From NCBI GenBank assembly GCA_041484525.1, contig JBGPHT010000239.1, positions 1 through 8,418 on the forward strand: a stretch of 8,418 nt of DNA. The letters run 5' to 3'. Below are positions 1-6,527 of this stretch, piece after piece. Position 1 is the first letter of the stretch, and each line of letters opens with the position of its first letter. The position numbers were made by a program, and so were the translations under genes. The stretch comes from JBGPHT01 sp041484525. GTDB lineage: Bacteria; Acidobacteriota; Terriglobia; Bryobacterales; Bryobacteraceae. The notes beneath the pieces are model-generated. The model was given only the letters and a program-made list of their open reading frames with translations, did not search any database and had not been told where the DNA came from.

Positions 1-1091
1 AGAAGATGTCGAAAACCCGGGGCAACACCATCGACCCGCTGGTGGTGACGGAGAAGTATGGCACCGACGCCGTGCGCATGGCGCTGCTGCAGGGCGCCGC
101 GCCGGGCACAGACATCGTGCTGACCGAAGAGCGGATGCAGAGCGCGCGCGCGTTTGCCAACAAGATCTGGAACGCGGCGCGCTTCCTGTTCCTCAACATG
201 GAGCGCTCGGGCGTCGAGCCATGGGTGCCCGACAGCCTGGAACAGTACCGCCCCGAGTCCGACCCGGCCACGCTCGAAGTGCGTATTGAAGACCGGTGGA
301 TCTTCAGCCGCCTGAACAGTACCGCGGAACTGGTCAATCGCGCCATCGAACAATACCGCTACCACGAGGTGGCGCAAGTGCTGTGGCAGTTCTTCTGGCA
401 CGAGTTCTGCGACTGGTATCTGGAATTGAAGAAGATGCGGTTCCAGGAGAACTCGGGGCTCACCGCCGGATGGCGCAACACGCTGGCGGCGTTCGAAACC
501 GCGCTACGGCTGCTGCATCCCGCCATGCCGTTCCTCACCGAGGAGCTGTGGCAGCGGTTGGCCGGCGGCCGCACCACGCGCCCGCTCTCGATCGCGATTG
601 CGCCCTATCCGCAGTACCGCCAGGAGATGACGGATTTCGAAGCCGAGCGCGAAGTCGGTGTGCTGCAGGAGATCGTCACCATGGCGCGCACGCTGCGCAC
701 GGAGGCGAAGCTCGATCCCAAGCAGCAGCTCGTGGGAACGGTCTATGCGCGCAACTCGGCGCTCGAGGTGGCGGAGCGTCACGCCGACGCCATCCAGCGG
801 CTCGCGAACGTGAAGCTCGAATTCAAGAACGAGGCCGCGCCCAAGGCCCCGGCGATTCGCTCCACCGCGCAGTTCGACCTAGTGCTCGAGGTGCCGAAGT
901 CGCACGAAGAAGCGCAGCGCAAGCGTGTCGGGAAGGATCGCGAGCAACTCGTGAAGAACATCGCCAACAGCGAGCGGCAGTTGAGCGACGAGACGTTCCT
1001 GAGCAAGGCGCCGCCTCCCGTGATCGAATCGATCCGGCAGAAGCTGACGGACTACCAAACCCAACTCAAGAAGATCGACGACGCGCTATGA
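1..1091 (+). CDS. valS: Valine--tRNA ligase, C-terminal part (5' end outside window)
   Basis: This is the 3' part of a class I aminoacyl-tRNA synthetase that charges tRNA-Val in the cytoplasm. The frame is already open at base 3. The first visible residues, KMSKTRGN, are the KMSKS ATP-binding loop with Thr in place of the last Ser, followed by TIDPL, which is typical of ValRS. Numbering from the Met at base 6, the helical anticodon-binding domain spans about residues 90-185 and includes WHEFCDWYLELKK. A C-terminal charged coiled coil from about residue 290 carries the LSKAPPPV motif of the ValRS tRNA-binding arm. The Met at base 6 is internal, not a start. The stop TGA overlaps the nadC start as ATGA, so valS heads the cofactor gene run. 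IleRS and LeuRS are unlikely because the C-terminal arm is of the ValRS type. Confidence 0.95.
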   Translation, partial: KMSKTRGNTIDPLVVTEKYGTDAVRMALLQGAAPGTDIVLTEERMQSARAFANKIWNAARFLFLNMERSGVEPWVPDSLEQYRPESDPATLEVRIEDRWIFSRLNSTAELVNRAIEQYRYHEVAQVLWQFFWHEFCDWYLELKKMRFQENSGLTAGWRNTLAAFETALRLLHPAMPFLTEELWQRLAGGRTTRPLSIAIAPYPQYRQEMTDFEAEREVGVLQEIVTMARTLRTEAKLDPKQQLVGTVYARNSALEVAERHADAIQRLANVKLEFKNEAAPKAPAIRSTAQFDLVLEVPKSHEEAQRKRVGKDREQLVKNIANSERQLSDETFLSKAPPPVIESIRQKLTDYQTQLKKIDDAL

Positions 1092-1882
1092 CCGAGCTGG
1101 TCCGCCTCGCGCTCGAAGAAGATATCGGCTCCGGGGACGTGACGTCGCGGGCGTGCGTGCCGGAGGCCCAGATGGCGGCCGGCCGGTTTCTGGCACGCCA
1201 GCCGCTGGTGGTGTCGGGGCTCGAAGTTCTGCGCGAGTTGTATACGGATCTGACGCTGATCAAGCGCGATGGGGACAGTTGCGCGGATGGCGACACGATC
1301 GCCACGGTTCGCGGTAGCGCGCGCACGCTCCTCGAGCGCGAGCGCGTGGCGCTAAATTTCCTGCAGCGCTTGAGCGGGGTCGCGACGCTGGCGCGGAAGT
1401 TCGCCGACAGGGTGGCGGGCACCGGGTGCCGGGTGCTGGATACGCGCAAGACGACGCCGGGGTTTCGCGCGCTGGAAAAAAAAGCGGCCGCCGCGGGCGG
1501 CGCGGTCAATCATCGGATGGGCCTCTACGACGCGATTCTGATCAAGAACAATCACATTGCCGCCGCGGGCGGTGTTCGCGAGGCGATTGGGCGGGCGCGC
1601 AATGCGGGGATGCCGATCGAAATTGAGGTGCGCACGCGCCAGGAATTGCACGATGCATTGGCCTGTGGAGCCGAGCACTTGCTACTGGACAACCTGACAC
1701 CGATCGAAGCCGCGGAGTGGGTCCGCGAAATTGCCGGAAGGGCCAAGGTGGAGGTTTCCGGCGGCATCACGCTCGATACCGTCAGGGCGTATGCGGAAAC
1801 CGGAGCGGATTACGTCTCGAGCGGCGCCATCACGCACTCCGCGCCCGCCGCCGACCTCAGCTTCCGCCTGGAGTTGCTGTGA
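1088..1882 (+). CDS. nadC: Nicotinate-nucleotide pyrophosphorylase (carboxylating)
   Basis: Quinolinate phosphoribosyltransferase (264 aa) converts quinolinate and PRPP to nicotinate mononucleotide, CO2 and pyrophosphate in de novo NAD synthesis. The N-terminal domain has EEDIGSGDVTS (10-20) and ERVALNFLQRLSGVAT (85-100). The barrel has the substrate-binding DTRKTTPG (118-125), GGAVNHRMGLYDAILIKNNH (137-156), EIEV (178-181), LLLDNL (198-203), EVSGGI (222-227) and GADYVSSGAITHS (239-251). All expected basic and acidic active-site residues are visible. The length is slightly below the common 270-290 aa, because the protein starts right at the first conserved helix. The ATG overlaps the valS stop by 4 nt with no strong Shine-Dalgarno, which suggests translational coupling. 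No nadA or nadB is present in the window. ModD, a paralogue, is less likely given the context and the full motif set. Confidence 0.96.
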   Translation: MTELVRLALEEDIGSGDVTSRACVPEAQMAAGRFLARQPLVVSGLEVLRELYTDLTLIKRDGDSCADGDTIATVRGSARTLLERERVALNFLQRLSGVATLARKFADRVAGTGCRVLDTRKTTPGFRALEKKAAAAGGAVNHRMGLYDAILIKNNHIAAAGGVREAIGRARNAGMPIEIEVRTRQELHDALACGAEHLLLDNLTPIEAAEWVREIAGRAKVEVSGGITLDTVRAYAETGADYVSSGAITHSAPAADLSFRLELL

Positions 1883-1885
1883 CGT

Positions 1886-2566
1886 ATGACCCACCGCATC
1901 GTCCGCTACTCCACCATCGACTCCACCATGCGCGCCGCCGCCGAGCTTGAACTCGGCGCCGTGGTAGTCGCCCACGAGCAAACCGCCGGCCAGGGCCGTC
2001 ACGGCCACGCGTGGCATTCGGAGCGCGGCGCCGGCCTCTATTGCTCGATCGTGCTCACACCGCAGCCAGTCCTGACCCTCGCCCTGGGCCTTGCCACCGC
2101 CGAGGCCATCGCACAAACCACCGGCATCGCGTGCGATCTGCGCTGGCCCAATGATGTGATGCTCGACGGCAGAAAGGTCGCCGGAATTCTGGTACAGTTG
2201 GCAGACGCGCGCGCCGTGGCGGGAATCGGAATCAACGTGAATCACCGGACTTTTCCCGCGGCGCTCTCCGGCGAGGCCACGTCCCTTCGCCTGCATGCCG
2301 GACGCAAGTTTTCCCGTGACGAACTCCTCGACGAATTGCTGCGGTCGGTGGACCGCTTTGTGCTCGAGGACACCGACACCATCCTCCGCCTGTTCACGCA
2401 TGCATCCAGCTACGCCTTCGGCCGCCGCGTCACGGTGCGGCAGCCGGATGGCACCATCGAAGGCATCACCACCGGCCTCGACCCGGCGGGCTTTCTGGTA
2501 GTGCGCAAAGACGACGGAACCGATACCCTGATTCTTGCAGGAGGCGTACGTGCTGCTGGCTCTTGA
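1886..2566 (+). CDS. birA: Biotin--[acetyl-CoA-carboxylase] ligase, monofunctional (no HTH)
   Basis: Biotin protein ligase (226 aa) makes biotinyl-AMP and transfers biotin to the carrier lysine of acetyl-CoA carboxylase and related enzymes. Visible motifs are DSTM (12-15), HEQTAGQGRHGHAWHS (30-45), which contains the biotinyl-AMP loop GQGRHG (GRGRRG in E. coli), LRWPNDVMLDGRKVAGILV (85-103) with the conserved Lys97, and GIGINVNH (113-120). A small SH3-like C-terminal domain follows (about 178-220, GRRVTVRQPDG...GGVRA). There is no N-terminal winged helix, so this is a group I ligase and should not act as a biotin-operon repressor. It starts 3 nt after nadC, and GGAG at 1870-1873 can serve as the ribosome site. 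Its 3' end overlaps coaX by 17 nt. Adjacency and even fusion of birA with coaX is known in other bacteria. Confidence 0.95.
   Translation: MTHRIVRYSTIDSTMRAAAELELGAVVVAHEQTAGQGRHGHAWHSERGAGLYCSIVLTPQPVLTLALGLATAEAIAQTTGIACDLRWPNDVMLDGRKVAGILVQLADARAVAGIGINVNHRTFPAALSGEATSLRLHAGRKFSRDELLDELLRSVDRFVLEDTDTILRLFTHASSYAFGRRVTVRQPDGTIEGITTGLDPAGFLVVRKDDGTDTLILAGGVRAAGS
2539..2544 (+). promoter_or_regulatory. Shine-Dalgarno deciding the coaX start
   Basis: A perfect AGGAGG lies inside the end of birA, 5 nt before GTG at 2550. It makes that GTG the probable start of coaX, rather than the upstream in-frame TTG at 2535, which would place the site inside the coding region. Confidence 0.85.
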
Positions 2567-3317
2567 CGCAGGCAACAGCAACATCACGATCGGCGCGTTC
2601 GAAGACCGCAAGTTGGTCTCGCAGTGGCGGCTGCGCACCGTCCACGAGCAGACCGCCGACGAGTGGGGCATCCTGCTGCGCAATCTGTTTTCGCCGGCCG
2701 GCCTGGACATCGAAAAGGTGAGCGGCATCATCATCTCGAGCGTGGTGCCGCCCATCGATTCCACCCTCGCCTTCATGACCCAGCGCTACTTCCACACGGA
2801 GGCGATGTTCGTGGGCCCGCGTACCGATATCGGCCTCGCCATCCGCTACGATAATCCCAACGAAGTGGGCGCCGACCGCCTGGTGAACGGCGTCGCCGGC
2901 TTCTACAAGTACGGCGGCCCGTGCGTGATAGTGGACATGGGCACCACCATCAACTTCGACGTGATTTCGCGCGACGCCGAGTATCTGGGCGGCGCGATTG
3001 CGGTGGGGATCGGGATCGCCATCGATGCGCTGTTCAGCCGCACCGCGCGCCTGCCGCTGGTGGATTTTCGCCCGCCGAAAGACGTGGTCGGCACCAACAC
3101 CGTGGCCAGCATGCAGTCCGGGCTGTACTTCGGCGCCATCGGAATGATCGATGGAATCCTGGAGCGCATCGTCGCCAAACTGGGGCCGGATACCAAGGTT
3201 ATCGCCACCGGCGGGCAGGCGCACCTGATCGTCGAAGGCTCGCGCTATCTGAAAACGGTGGACGAGCACCTGACGCTCGAAGGACTGCAGATGATCTGGG
3301 AACGAAATCGCCGGTGA
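2550..3317 (+). CDS. coaX: Type III pantothenate kinase
   Basis: CoaX (255 aa) phosphorylates pantothenate to 4'-phosphopantothenate, the first step of coenzyme A synthesis. Type III enzymes are known to use ATP with a monovalent cation and to be insensitive to CoA feedback. It belongs to the ASKHA fold. Visible motifs are the phosphate-binding LDAGNSNITIG (5-15), GADRLVN (107-113) for pantothenate binding, VDMGTTINFD (128-137) with the catalytic-region Asp129, GGAIAVGIGIAIDAL (147-161), and GTNTVASMQSG (181-191). In my memory of the family, VDFGTATTFD is commoner at the second phosphate motif. The start is GTG, chosen for the AGGAGG 5 nt upstream. The gene overlaps birA by 17 nt and the next gene by 4 nt (GTGA). 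The Baf-type regulator reading of this family is less likely than the kinase, because all the kinase motifs are present. Confidence 0.95.
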   Translation: MLLALDAGNSNITIGAFEDRKLVSQWRLRTVHEQTADEWGILLRNLFSPAGLDIEKVSGIIISSVVPPIDSTLAFMTQRYFHTEAMFVGPRTDIGLAIRYDNPNEVGADRLVNGVAGFYKYGGPCVIVDMGTTINFDVISRDAEYLGGAIAVGIGIAIDALFSRTARLPLVDFRPPKDVVGTNTVASMQSGLYFGAIGMIDGILERIVAKLGPDTKVIATGGQAHLIVEGSRYLKTVDEHLTLEGLQMIWERNRR

Positions 3318-3958
3318 ACTATTTCAACTACTTCACCGAAATTGAAGAGCATTTTCAGCGGGCGCGCGGCACCGCGCTGTTTCTGATGTCGCCGCTCGAT
3401 TGGGCGCTGGTGGAGTCGTGGAACGAGTCGGGGGTGCCGCTCGAAGCTGTACTGCGGGGCATCGACGCCGCGTTCGAGAAGTGGCGCACGCGCAAGGTCA
3501 GGACGCAGATGGTGAACTCGCTGGCCTTCTGCGCGCAGGCCGTGCTGACGGAGGCGCAGGCGATGGCGGGCACGTCGCCGCCGCGCCGGGAAGAGCCTCC
3601 GCCATTTCCACTCGAGGATCTGCGTTCGTACCTGGAACGGAATGCCGCCGCCGTTCCCTATCCGGAAATTGCCGCGTCGCTGCGCAAGCTGGCGGCGGAA
3701 GTGGAGCAGCACTATAGCGATCTGGAAGATCTGGAACGTCGCTTGACGGTGCTCGAAGAGATGATGATCGCGTCGGCGCGGTCGAGCCAGGCCGAAGAGG
3801 AGTTGTTGGAATCGCGGCGTGAGTTAGACCGCCAGTTGCGCCCGTACCGCGGCAAGATGACCGCCGACCAGTTGGCGATGCTGGAGAAGCAATACCTGGA
3901 GCGAAACCTCCTCGAGAAGTCCTCCCTGCCGCGCCTGAGTTTGTTCTACATGAAGTAG
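3314..3958 (+). CDS. Conserved hypothetical protein with C-terminal coiled coil (probably acidobacterial)
   Basis: I do not assign a function to this protein (214 aa, soluble, no signal peptide or membrane segment). The N-terminal block (1-60) is aromatic and helical: NYFNYFTEIEEHF, then SPLDWALVESW (26-36) and GVPLEAVLRGIDAAFEKW (40-57). The second part resembles the start of small helical DNA- or protein-binding domains, but no known motif is complete. A Pro-rich linker (89-100, PPRREEPPPFPL) separates it from a long charged helical region (about 115-200), with strong coiled-coil character at 123-175. The end is LPRLSLFYMK. The GTG start overlaps the coaX stop as GTGA, so translation is coupled to coaX. 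I recall similar proteins from acidobacterial genomes, often beginning NYFNYFTEIEE, but no search was run. Being the last gene of a cofactor operon hints at a housekeeping role; this is inference only. Confidence 0.8.
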   Translation: MNYFNYFTEIEEHFQRARGTALFLMSPLDWALVESWNESGVPLEAVLRGIDAAFEKWRTRKVRTQMVNSLAFCAQAVLTEAQAMAGTSPPRREEPPPFPLEDLRSYLERNAAAVPYPEIAASLRKLAAEVEQHYSDLEDLERRLTVLEEMMIASARSSQAEEELLESRRELDRQLRPYRGKMTADQLAMLEKQYLERNLLEKSSLPRLSLFYMK

Positions 3959-3966
3959 ACAGAGTA

Positions 3967-4033
3967 TTTCGGTGACAGGCTACGAAACCTTCCGCGCCGC
4001 CCTTGCGCGGAATTTCGTTGCCTGTCACCGAAA
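3967..4033. repeat. Long imperfect inverted repeat (hairpin) between convergent operons
   Basis: Arm 3967-3997 and arm 4005-4033 pair around a 7-nt loop (CGCCCTT). The outer 14 bp (TTTCGGTGACAGGC) and inner 8 bp (TTCCGCGC) are perfect. Between them lie one T-T mismatch, 6 more pairs (ACGAAA) and a 2-nt bulge (CC at 3988-3989). The element starts 8 nt after the stop of the + strand operon and ends 7 nt before the stop of the - strand operon. It could therefore terminate both, although no T-tract follows on either strand. Its length and its GTGACAGG/CCTGTCAC core also fit a REP- or MITE-like mobile repeat. Confidence 0.85.
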
Positions 4034-4040
4034 CTACGGT

Positions 4041-4631
4041 TCACCCCTTAGGCGTGGGTATCTGAATGAGCTGGTCTTCGCCCAGCGCCCAAATCTCCGG
4101 CTGAGCTTCCATCCAATTCTCCGGCCGCAAAACTCGCAACACTGCGATCTCGTCGCACGCCTGGAACTTCGGACACCGCAGGCAGTCCTTCCACGCTTTC
4201 AACGGCAGCACGCCGCGCTCCACCTCGTGGAATCCCACCTTGCGGAAAAACTCCACTACATAGGTGAACGCGAATGCCGCGTCCAGTTCGTACTCCTGGG
4301 CCTCTGCGATCAGCGCTTCCACCAGCCTGCGCCCCACGCCGTGCGTCTTAGCGCGCTCGTCCACCGCCAGCGAACGGATCTCGCCCAACGTAGGGCTGTA
4401 GAAATGAAGCGCGCCGCAGCCGAGCAACTGGTCGTCGAGCGTCACCACGGTGAAGTCGCGGATGGCCTCCGACATTTCAAATTCCGTGCGCGGCAGCATC
4501 ACGCCCTTGGCCGCGTACCCGTTGATCAGTTGCAGAATCGGGGCGATGTCTCGCATCACGGCTTTGCGCACCGTGAGGCGGCGGCCGCTGGTGGGCTCGA
4601 CGCAAGCGTCGGCCCGCAGGCTGCTGATCAT
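4041..4631 (-). CDS. argA: Stand-alone GNAT N-acetyltransferase, probable short-form N-acetylglutamate synthase
   Basis: This GNAT-fold acetyltransferase (196 aa) probably acetylates glutamate with acetyl-CoA, the entry step of arginine synthesis. The acceptor beta strands and the acetyl-CoA pyrophosphate loop are clear: EIRSLAVDERAKTHGVGRRLV (84-104) with the motif A core HGVGRRL. Later come YVVEFFRKVGFHEVERGVLP (124-143) and a conserved tail KAWKDCLRCPKFQACDEIAV (145-164). In my memory that tail, with three Cys at 150, 153 and 159, is typical of short argA-type acetyltransferases rather than generic GNATs. The amino-acid-kinase domain of classical E. coli ArgA is absent. ATG at 4631 overlaps the argB stop as ATGA, and the gene closes the argCB operon. 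The context makes N-acetylglutamate synthase the best call, but glutamate specificity is inferred from context. Confidence 0.85.
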   Translation of the reverse strand: MISSLRADACVEPTSGRRLTVRKAVMRDIAPILQLINGYAAKGVMLPRTEFEMSEAIRDFTVVTLDDQLLGCGALHFYSPTLGEIRSLAVDERAKTHGVGRRLVEALIAEAQEYELDAAFAFTYVVEFFRKVGFHEVERGVLPLKAWKDCLRCPKFQACDEIAVLRVLRPENWMEAQPEIWALGEDQLIQIPTPKG

Positions 4632-5413
4632 GCGTGCACCTCCGCGGCCACCATGCGGGTGCCGATCTCTTCTCCGGCCAGGATGCGGTCGACTACGCGC
4701 TCCGTCGCCCCGGGCGCGATCCGAACCTGGCTCACGCCGCCCGCGAGCGCCGCCAGCGCCGCGTTCAGCTTCGCTTGCATGCCGCCTGTGGCCAAGCCCT
4801 CCGCGATCAGGCTCTCGGCTTCGGGCGCCGTCAGCGCGCGGCGCACCTGCTTCTGTGCGTCGAGCACGCCCTCCACATCGGTGAGGAAGATGAGCTGCCC
4901 GGCGCCGAATGAAGCGGCGCACGCGACGGCCATCTGGTCGGCATTCACGTTGTAAACCCGCCCCGCGCGATCTCCCGCCACGCAGGCGACCACCGGCAGA
5001 TACCCGTTGCCTGTAAGAAGGTGGAGCAGCGCCGCATTGGACCGGACGACACGGCCGACGGCTCCGAGCGCCGGGTCCATCGGCTCCGCCTCAGTCAGCA
5101 GCGCATCGATGCCGGAGAGCCCCACCGCCAGAGCGCCGGCGCAGTTCAGGCTGGCGACGAGCTCATGGTTGACGCTGCCGGCAAAAACTTTCAACACCGC
5201 GTCGATGGTCTCCGGGCCCGTGACGCGAAGGCCGTTGACGAACCGGCTCTCGATCCCGCGGTCCGCGAGGTAGCGCGTCATCTGTTTGCCGCCGCCATGC
5301 ACCACCACGATCTCCGCGCCGCCGCGCTGTGCCTCGGCGATCTGCGCCGCCAGGCTGTCGCGCAGTTCCCGCGAATCGAGCAGAGTGCCGCCGAGCTTGA
5401 CGAGAAGCTTCAC
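4628..5413 (-). CDS. argB: Acetylglutamate kinase
   Basis: N-acetylglutamate kinase (261 aa, amino-acid-kinase fold) phosphorylates N-acetylglutamate to N-acetylglutamyl-5-phosphate, the second step of arginine synthesis. Visible motifs are VKLGGTLLD (5-13) with Lys6, VVHGGGKQ (37-44), FVNGLRVTGPETI (58-70), NVNADQMA (155-162) with Asp159, LTDVEGVLD (177-185) and TGGMQAKL (209-216) with Lys215. The protein begins directly at the first beta strand. It lacks the N-terminal helix that arginine-inhibited hexameric kinases carry, so it resembles the short arginine-insensitive E. coli type. The GTG start overlaps the argC stop (GTGA), and the stop overlaps the acetyltransferase start (ATGA). Both overlaps suggest coupled translation and matched amounts of the three enzymes. 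Confidence 0.96.
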   Translation of the reverse strand: MKLLVKLGGTLLDSRELRDSLAAQIAEAQRGGAEIVVVHGGGKQMTRYLADRGIESRFVNGLRVTGPETIDAVLKVFAGSVNHELVASLNCAGALAVGLSGIDALLTEAEPMDPALGAVGRVVRSNAALLHLLTGNGYLPVVACVAGDRAGRVYNVNADQMAVACAASFGAGQLIFLTDVEGVLDAQKQVRRALTAPEAESLIAEGLATGGMQAKLNAALAALAGGVSQVRIAPGATERVVDRILAGEEIGTRMVAAEVHA

Positions 5414-6417
5414 AGCAGCGCCTCGGTCTCGGGGAATCCGAGCATCAGGTTCATATTCTGGACGGCCTGCCCCGCGGCGCCCTTCACCAGGTTGTCGATC
5501 GCGCTTACCACCACTGCGCGCCCGGTCTTAGCGTCGAACGCGACCCCGATGTCGCAGAAATTGGTGCGAGCCACCGCCCGCAGGTCCGGCACGCGCCCCG
5601 GGTTATACAGGCGGATGAAGGCTTCGCCGGCGTAGCGCTCCTCGTAAATCTGCAGCAGTTCTTCAGCCGACGAGACGCCGATCGCGCGGAAGTAGATCGT
5701 CTCGAGGATGCCGCGGTAGAGCGGCAGCAACTGCGCCGTGAAGCTGAATTCGATCTCCTCGAGACCCGACACCTGGAGCACCTCGGGAACGTGCCGGTGG
5801 TTCAGGATGGAGTACACCGAGAAGTTTTCCGTGACCTCGCAGAAGCTGGTCTTGAGACTCGCCTTGCGCCCCGCGCCGCTCACCCCCGATTTGGCGTCGC
5901 AGACGATTCCCGCCGCACGATCGACCACACCCGCCTCGATCAGCGGCCGGATGGCGAGATTCGCCGCCGTCGGATAGCACCCGGGATTCGAGAGCAGCCG
6001 CGCGCCTGCGATGCGGTCCCGGCAGAACTCAGGCAGCCCATAGACAGCCTCGGCAAGAAGCTCCGGCTGGGTATGTGGTTCCTTGTACCAGGCCGTGTAA
6101 TTCTCCGGCGTGCGCAGCCGGAATGCCCCCGAAAGATCGATAACCCGGGCGCCGGCATCGAGCATAGCGGGAGCCAACTCCATCGACACCTCGGGCGCTG
6201 TGGCGAGAAAGACGACGGCCAACTCAGCCTGCCGAGCCGCCTCTGCGGTGCAAGGCAAGTGCCGGCTGGGGACCCGGTTACGAATCGCCAGCGCCGTTTG
6301 GCCAGGGTCGCGGTGATCGAGCAACACGGGTTCGACTCCCGGATGGCGTTCCAGGATCCGGACAAGCTCCGCCCCGCTATACCCACTGTATCCAGCGATT
6401 CCGGCGAGTCTCTTCAT
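5410..6417 (-). CDS. argC: N-acetyl-gamma-glutamyl-phosphate reductase
   Basis: ArgC (335 aa) reduces N-acetylglutamyl-5-phosphate with NADPH to the semialdehyde, the third step of arginine synthesis. The N-terminal Rossmann fold has GIAGYSGYSGAELVRIL (6-22). The phosphate- and substrate-binding region includes DLSGAFRL (94-101). The catalytic Cys147 lies in LLSNPGCYPTAANL (141-154). DAKSGVSGAGRKAS (174-187) and NHRHVPEV (206-213), with the probable base His209, follow, and the C-terminus has DNLVKGAAGQAVQNMNLMLG (308-327). The length and motifs are those of the common bacterial type (~340 aa) rather than the shorter type 2. The ATG at 6417 is 11 nt after the end of the AT-rich operator region, with only a weak ribosome site (AAGA). 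It is the first gene of the argC-argB-argA operon and sits directly behind a probable ArgR-controlled promoter. Confidence 0.96.
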   Translation of the reverse strand: MKRLAGIAGYSGYSGAELVRILERHPGVEPVLLDHRDPGQTALAIRNRVPSRHLPCTAEAARQAELAVVFLATAPEVSMELAPAMLDAGARVIDLSGAFRLRTPENYTAWYKEPHTQPELLAEAVYGLPEFCRDRIAGARLLSNPGCYPTAANLAIRPLIEAGVVDRAAGIVCDAKSGVSGAGRKASLKTSFCEVTENFSVYSILNHRHVPEVLQVSGLEEIEFSFTAQLLPLYRGILETIYFRAIGVSSAEELLQIYEERYAGEAFIRLYNPGRVPDLRAVARTNFCDIGVAFDAKTGRAVVVSAIDNLVKGAAGQAVQNMNLMLGFPETEALL

Positions 6418-6452
6418 GGTTAATTATTCTTTTGTATGAATAATTATACCAT
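6415..6452 (-). promoter_or_regulatory. Probable ArgR operator: two tandem ARG boxes
   Basis: Two 18-bp blocks, 6415-6432 and 6435-6452, each match the palindromic E. coli-type ARG box AATGAATAATTATTCATT at 14 of 18 positions. They lie 2 bp apart, close to the 2-3 bp spacing known for hexameric ArgR. Together they create a perfect 9-bp inverted repeat, TAATTATTC (6421-6429) and GAATAATTA (6438-6446). The pair covers the -10 element, the start of transcription and the argC start codon, an ideal position for repression by arginine-bound ArgR. The regulator gene is not in this window, so the assignment is inference from sequence and context. Confidence 0.7.
6443..6451 (-). promoter_or_regulatory. 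Extended -10 promoter element of argC
   Basis: Read on the - strand this is TGGTATAAT, a perfect extended -10 (TGn + TATAAT). I see no good -35 hexamer 16-18 bp further upstream (CCACTA at 17 bp), which fits an extended -10 promoter. The predicted transcript would start near 6436, giving a leader of about 20 nt before the argC ATG. Confidence 0.7.
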
Positions 6453-6527
6453 AGGAGAACGCCGGTAGTGGGGTCCGGTTGTGTTGGTTAAATATACATT
6501 GAAGAGACTGGGGGTCTGCGGCAATGG

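Noticed and set aside
296..1087. Long + strand open frame upstream of nadC, in frame with it
   Set aside because: It overlaps valS almost completely, has Arg/Ala-rich translation without family resemblance, and the NadC family begins at the ATG at 1088.
1682..2776. 364-residue - strand open frame opposite nadC, birA and coaX
   Set aside because: It is antisense to three well-supported genes, and its composition (His, Gly, Arg, Ala rich) is that of a shadow frame in GC-rich DNA.
3972..4955. 327-residue + strand open frame across the hairpin and opposite argA/argB
   Set aside because: It is antisense to genes with complete motifs and starts inside the inverted repeat; the translation looks like no protein family.
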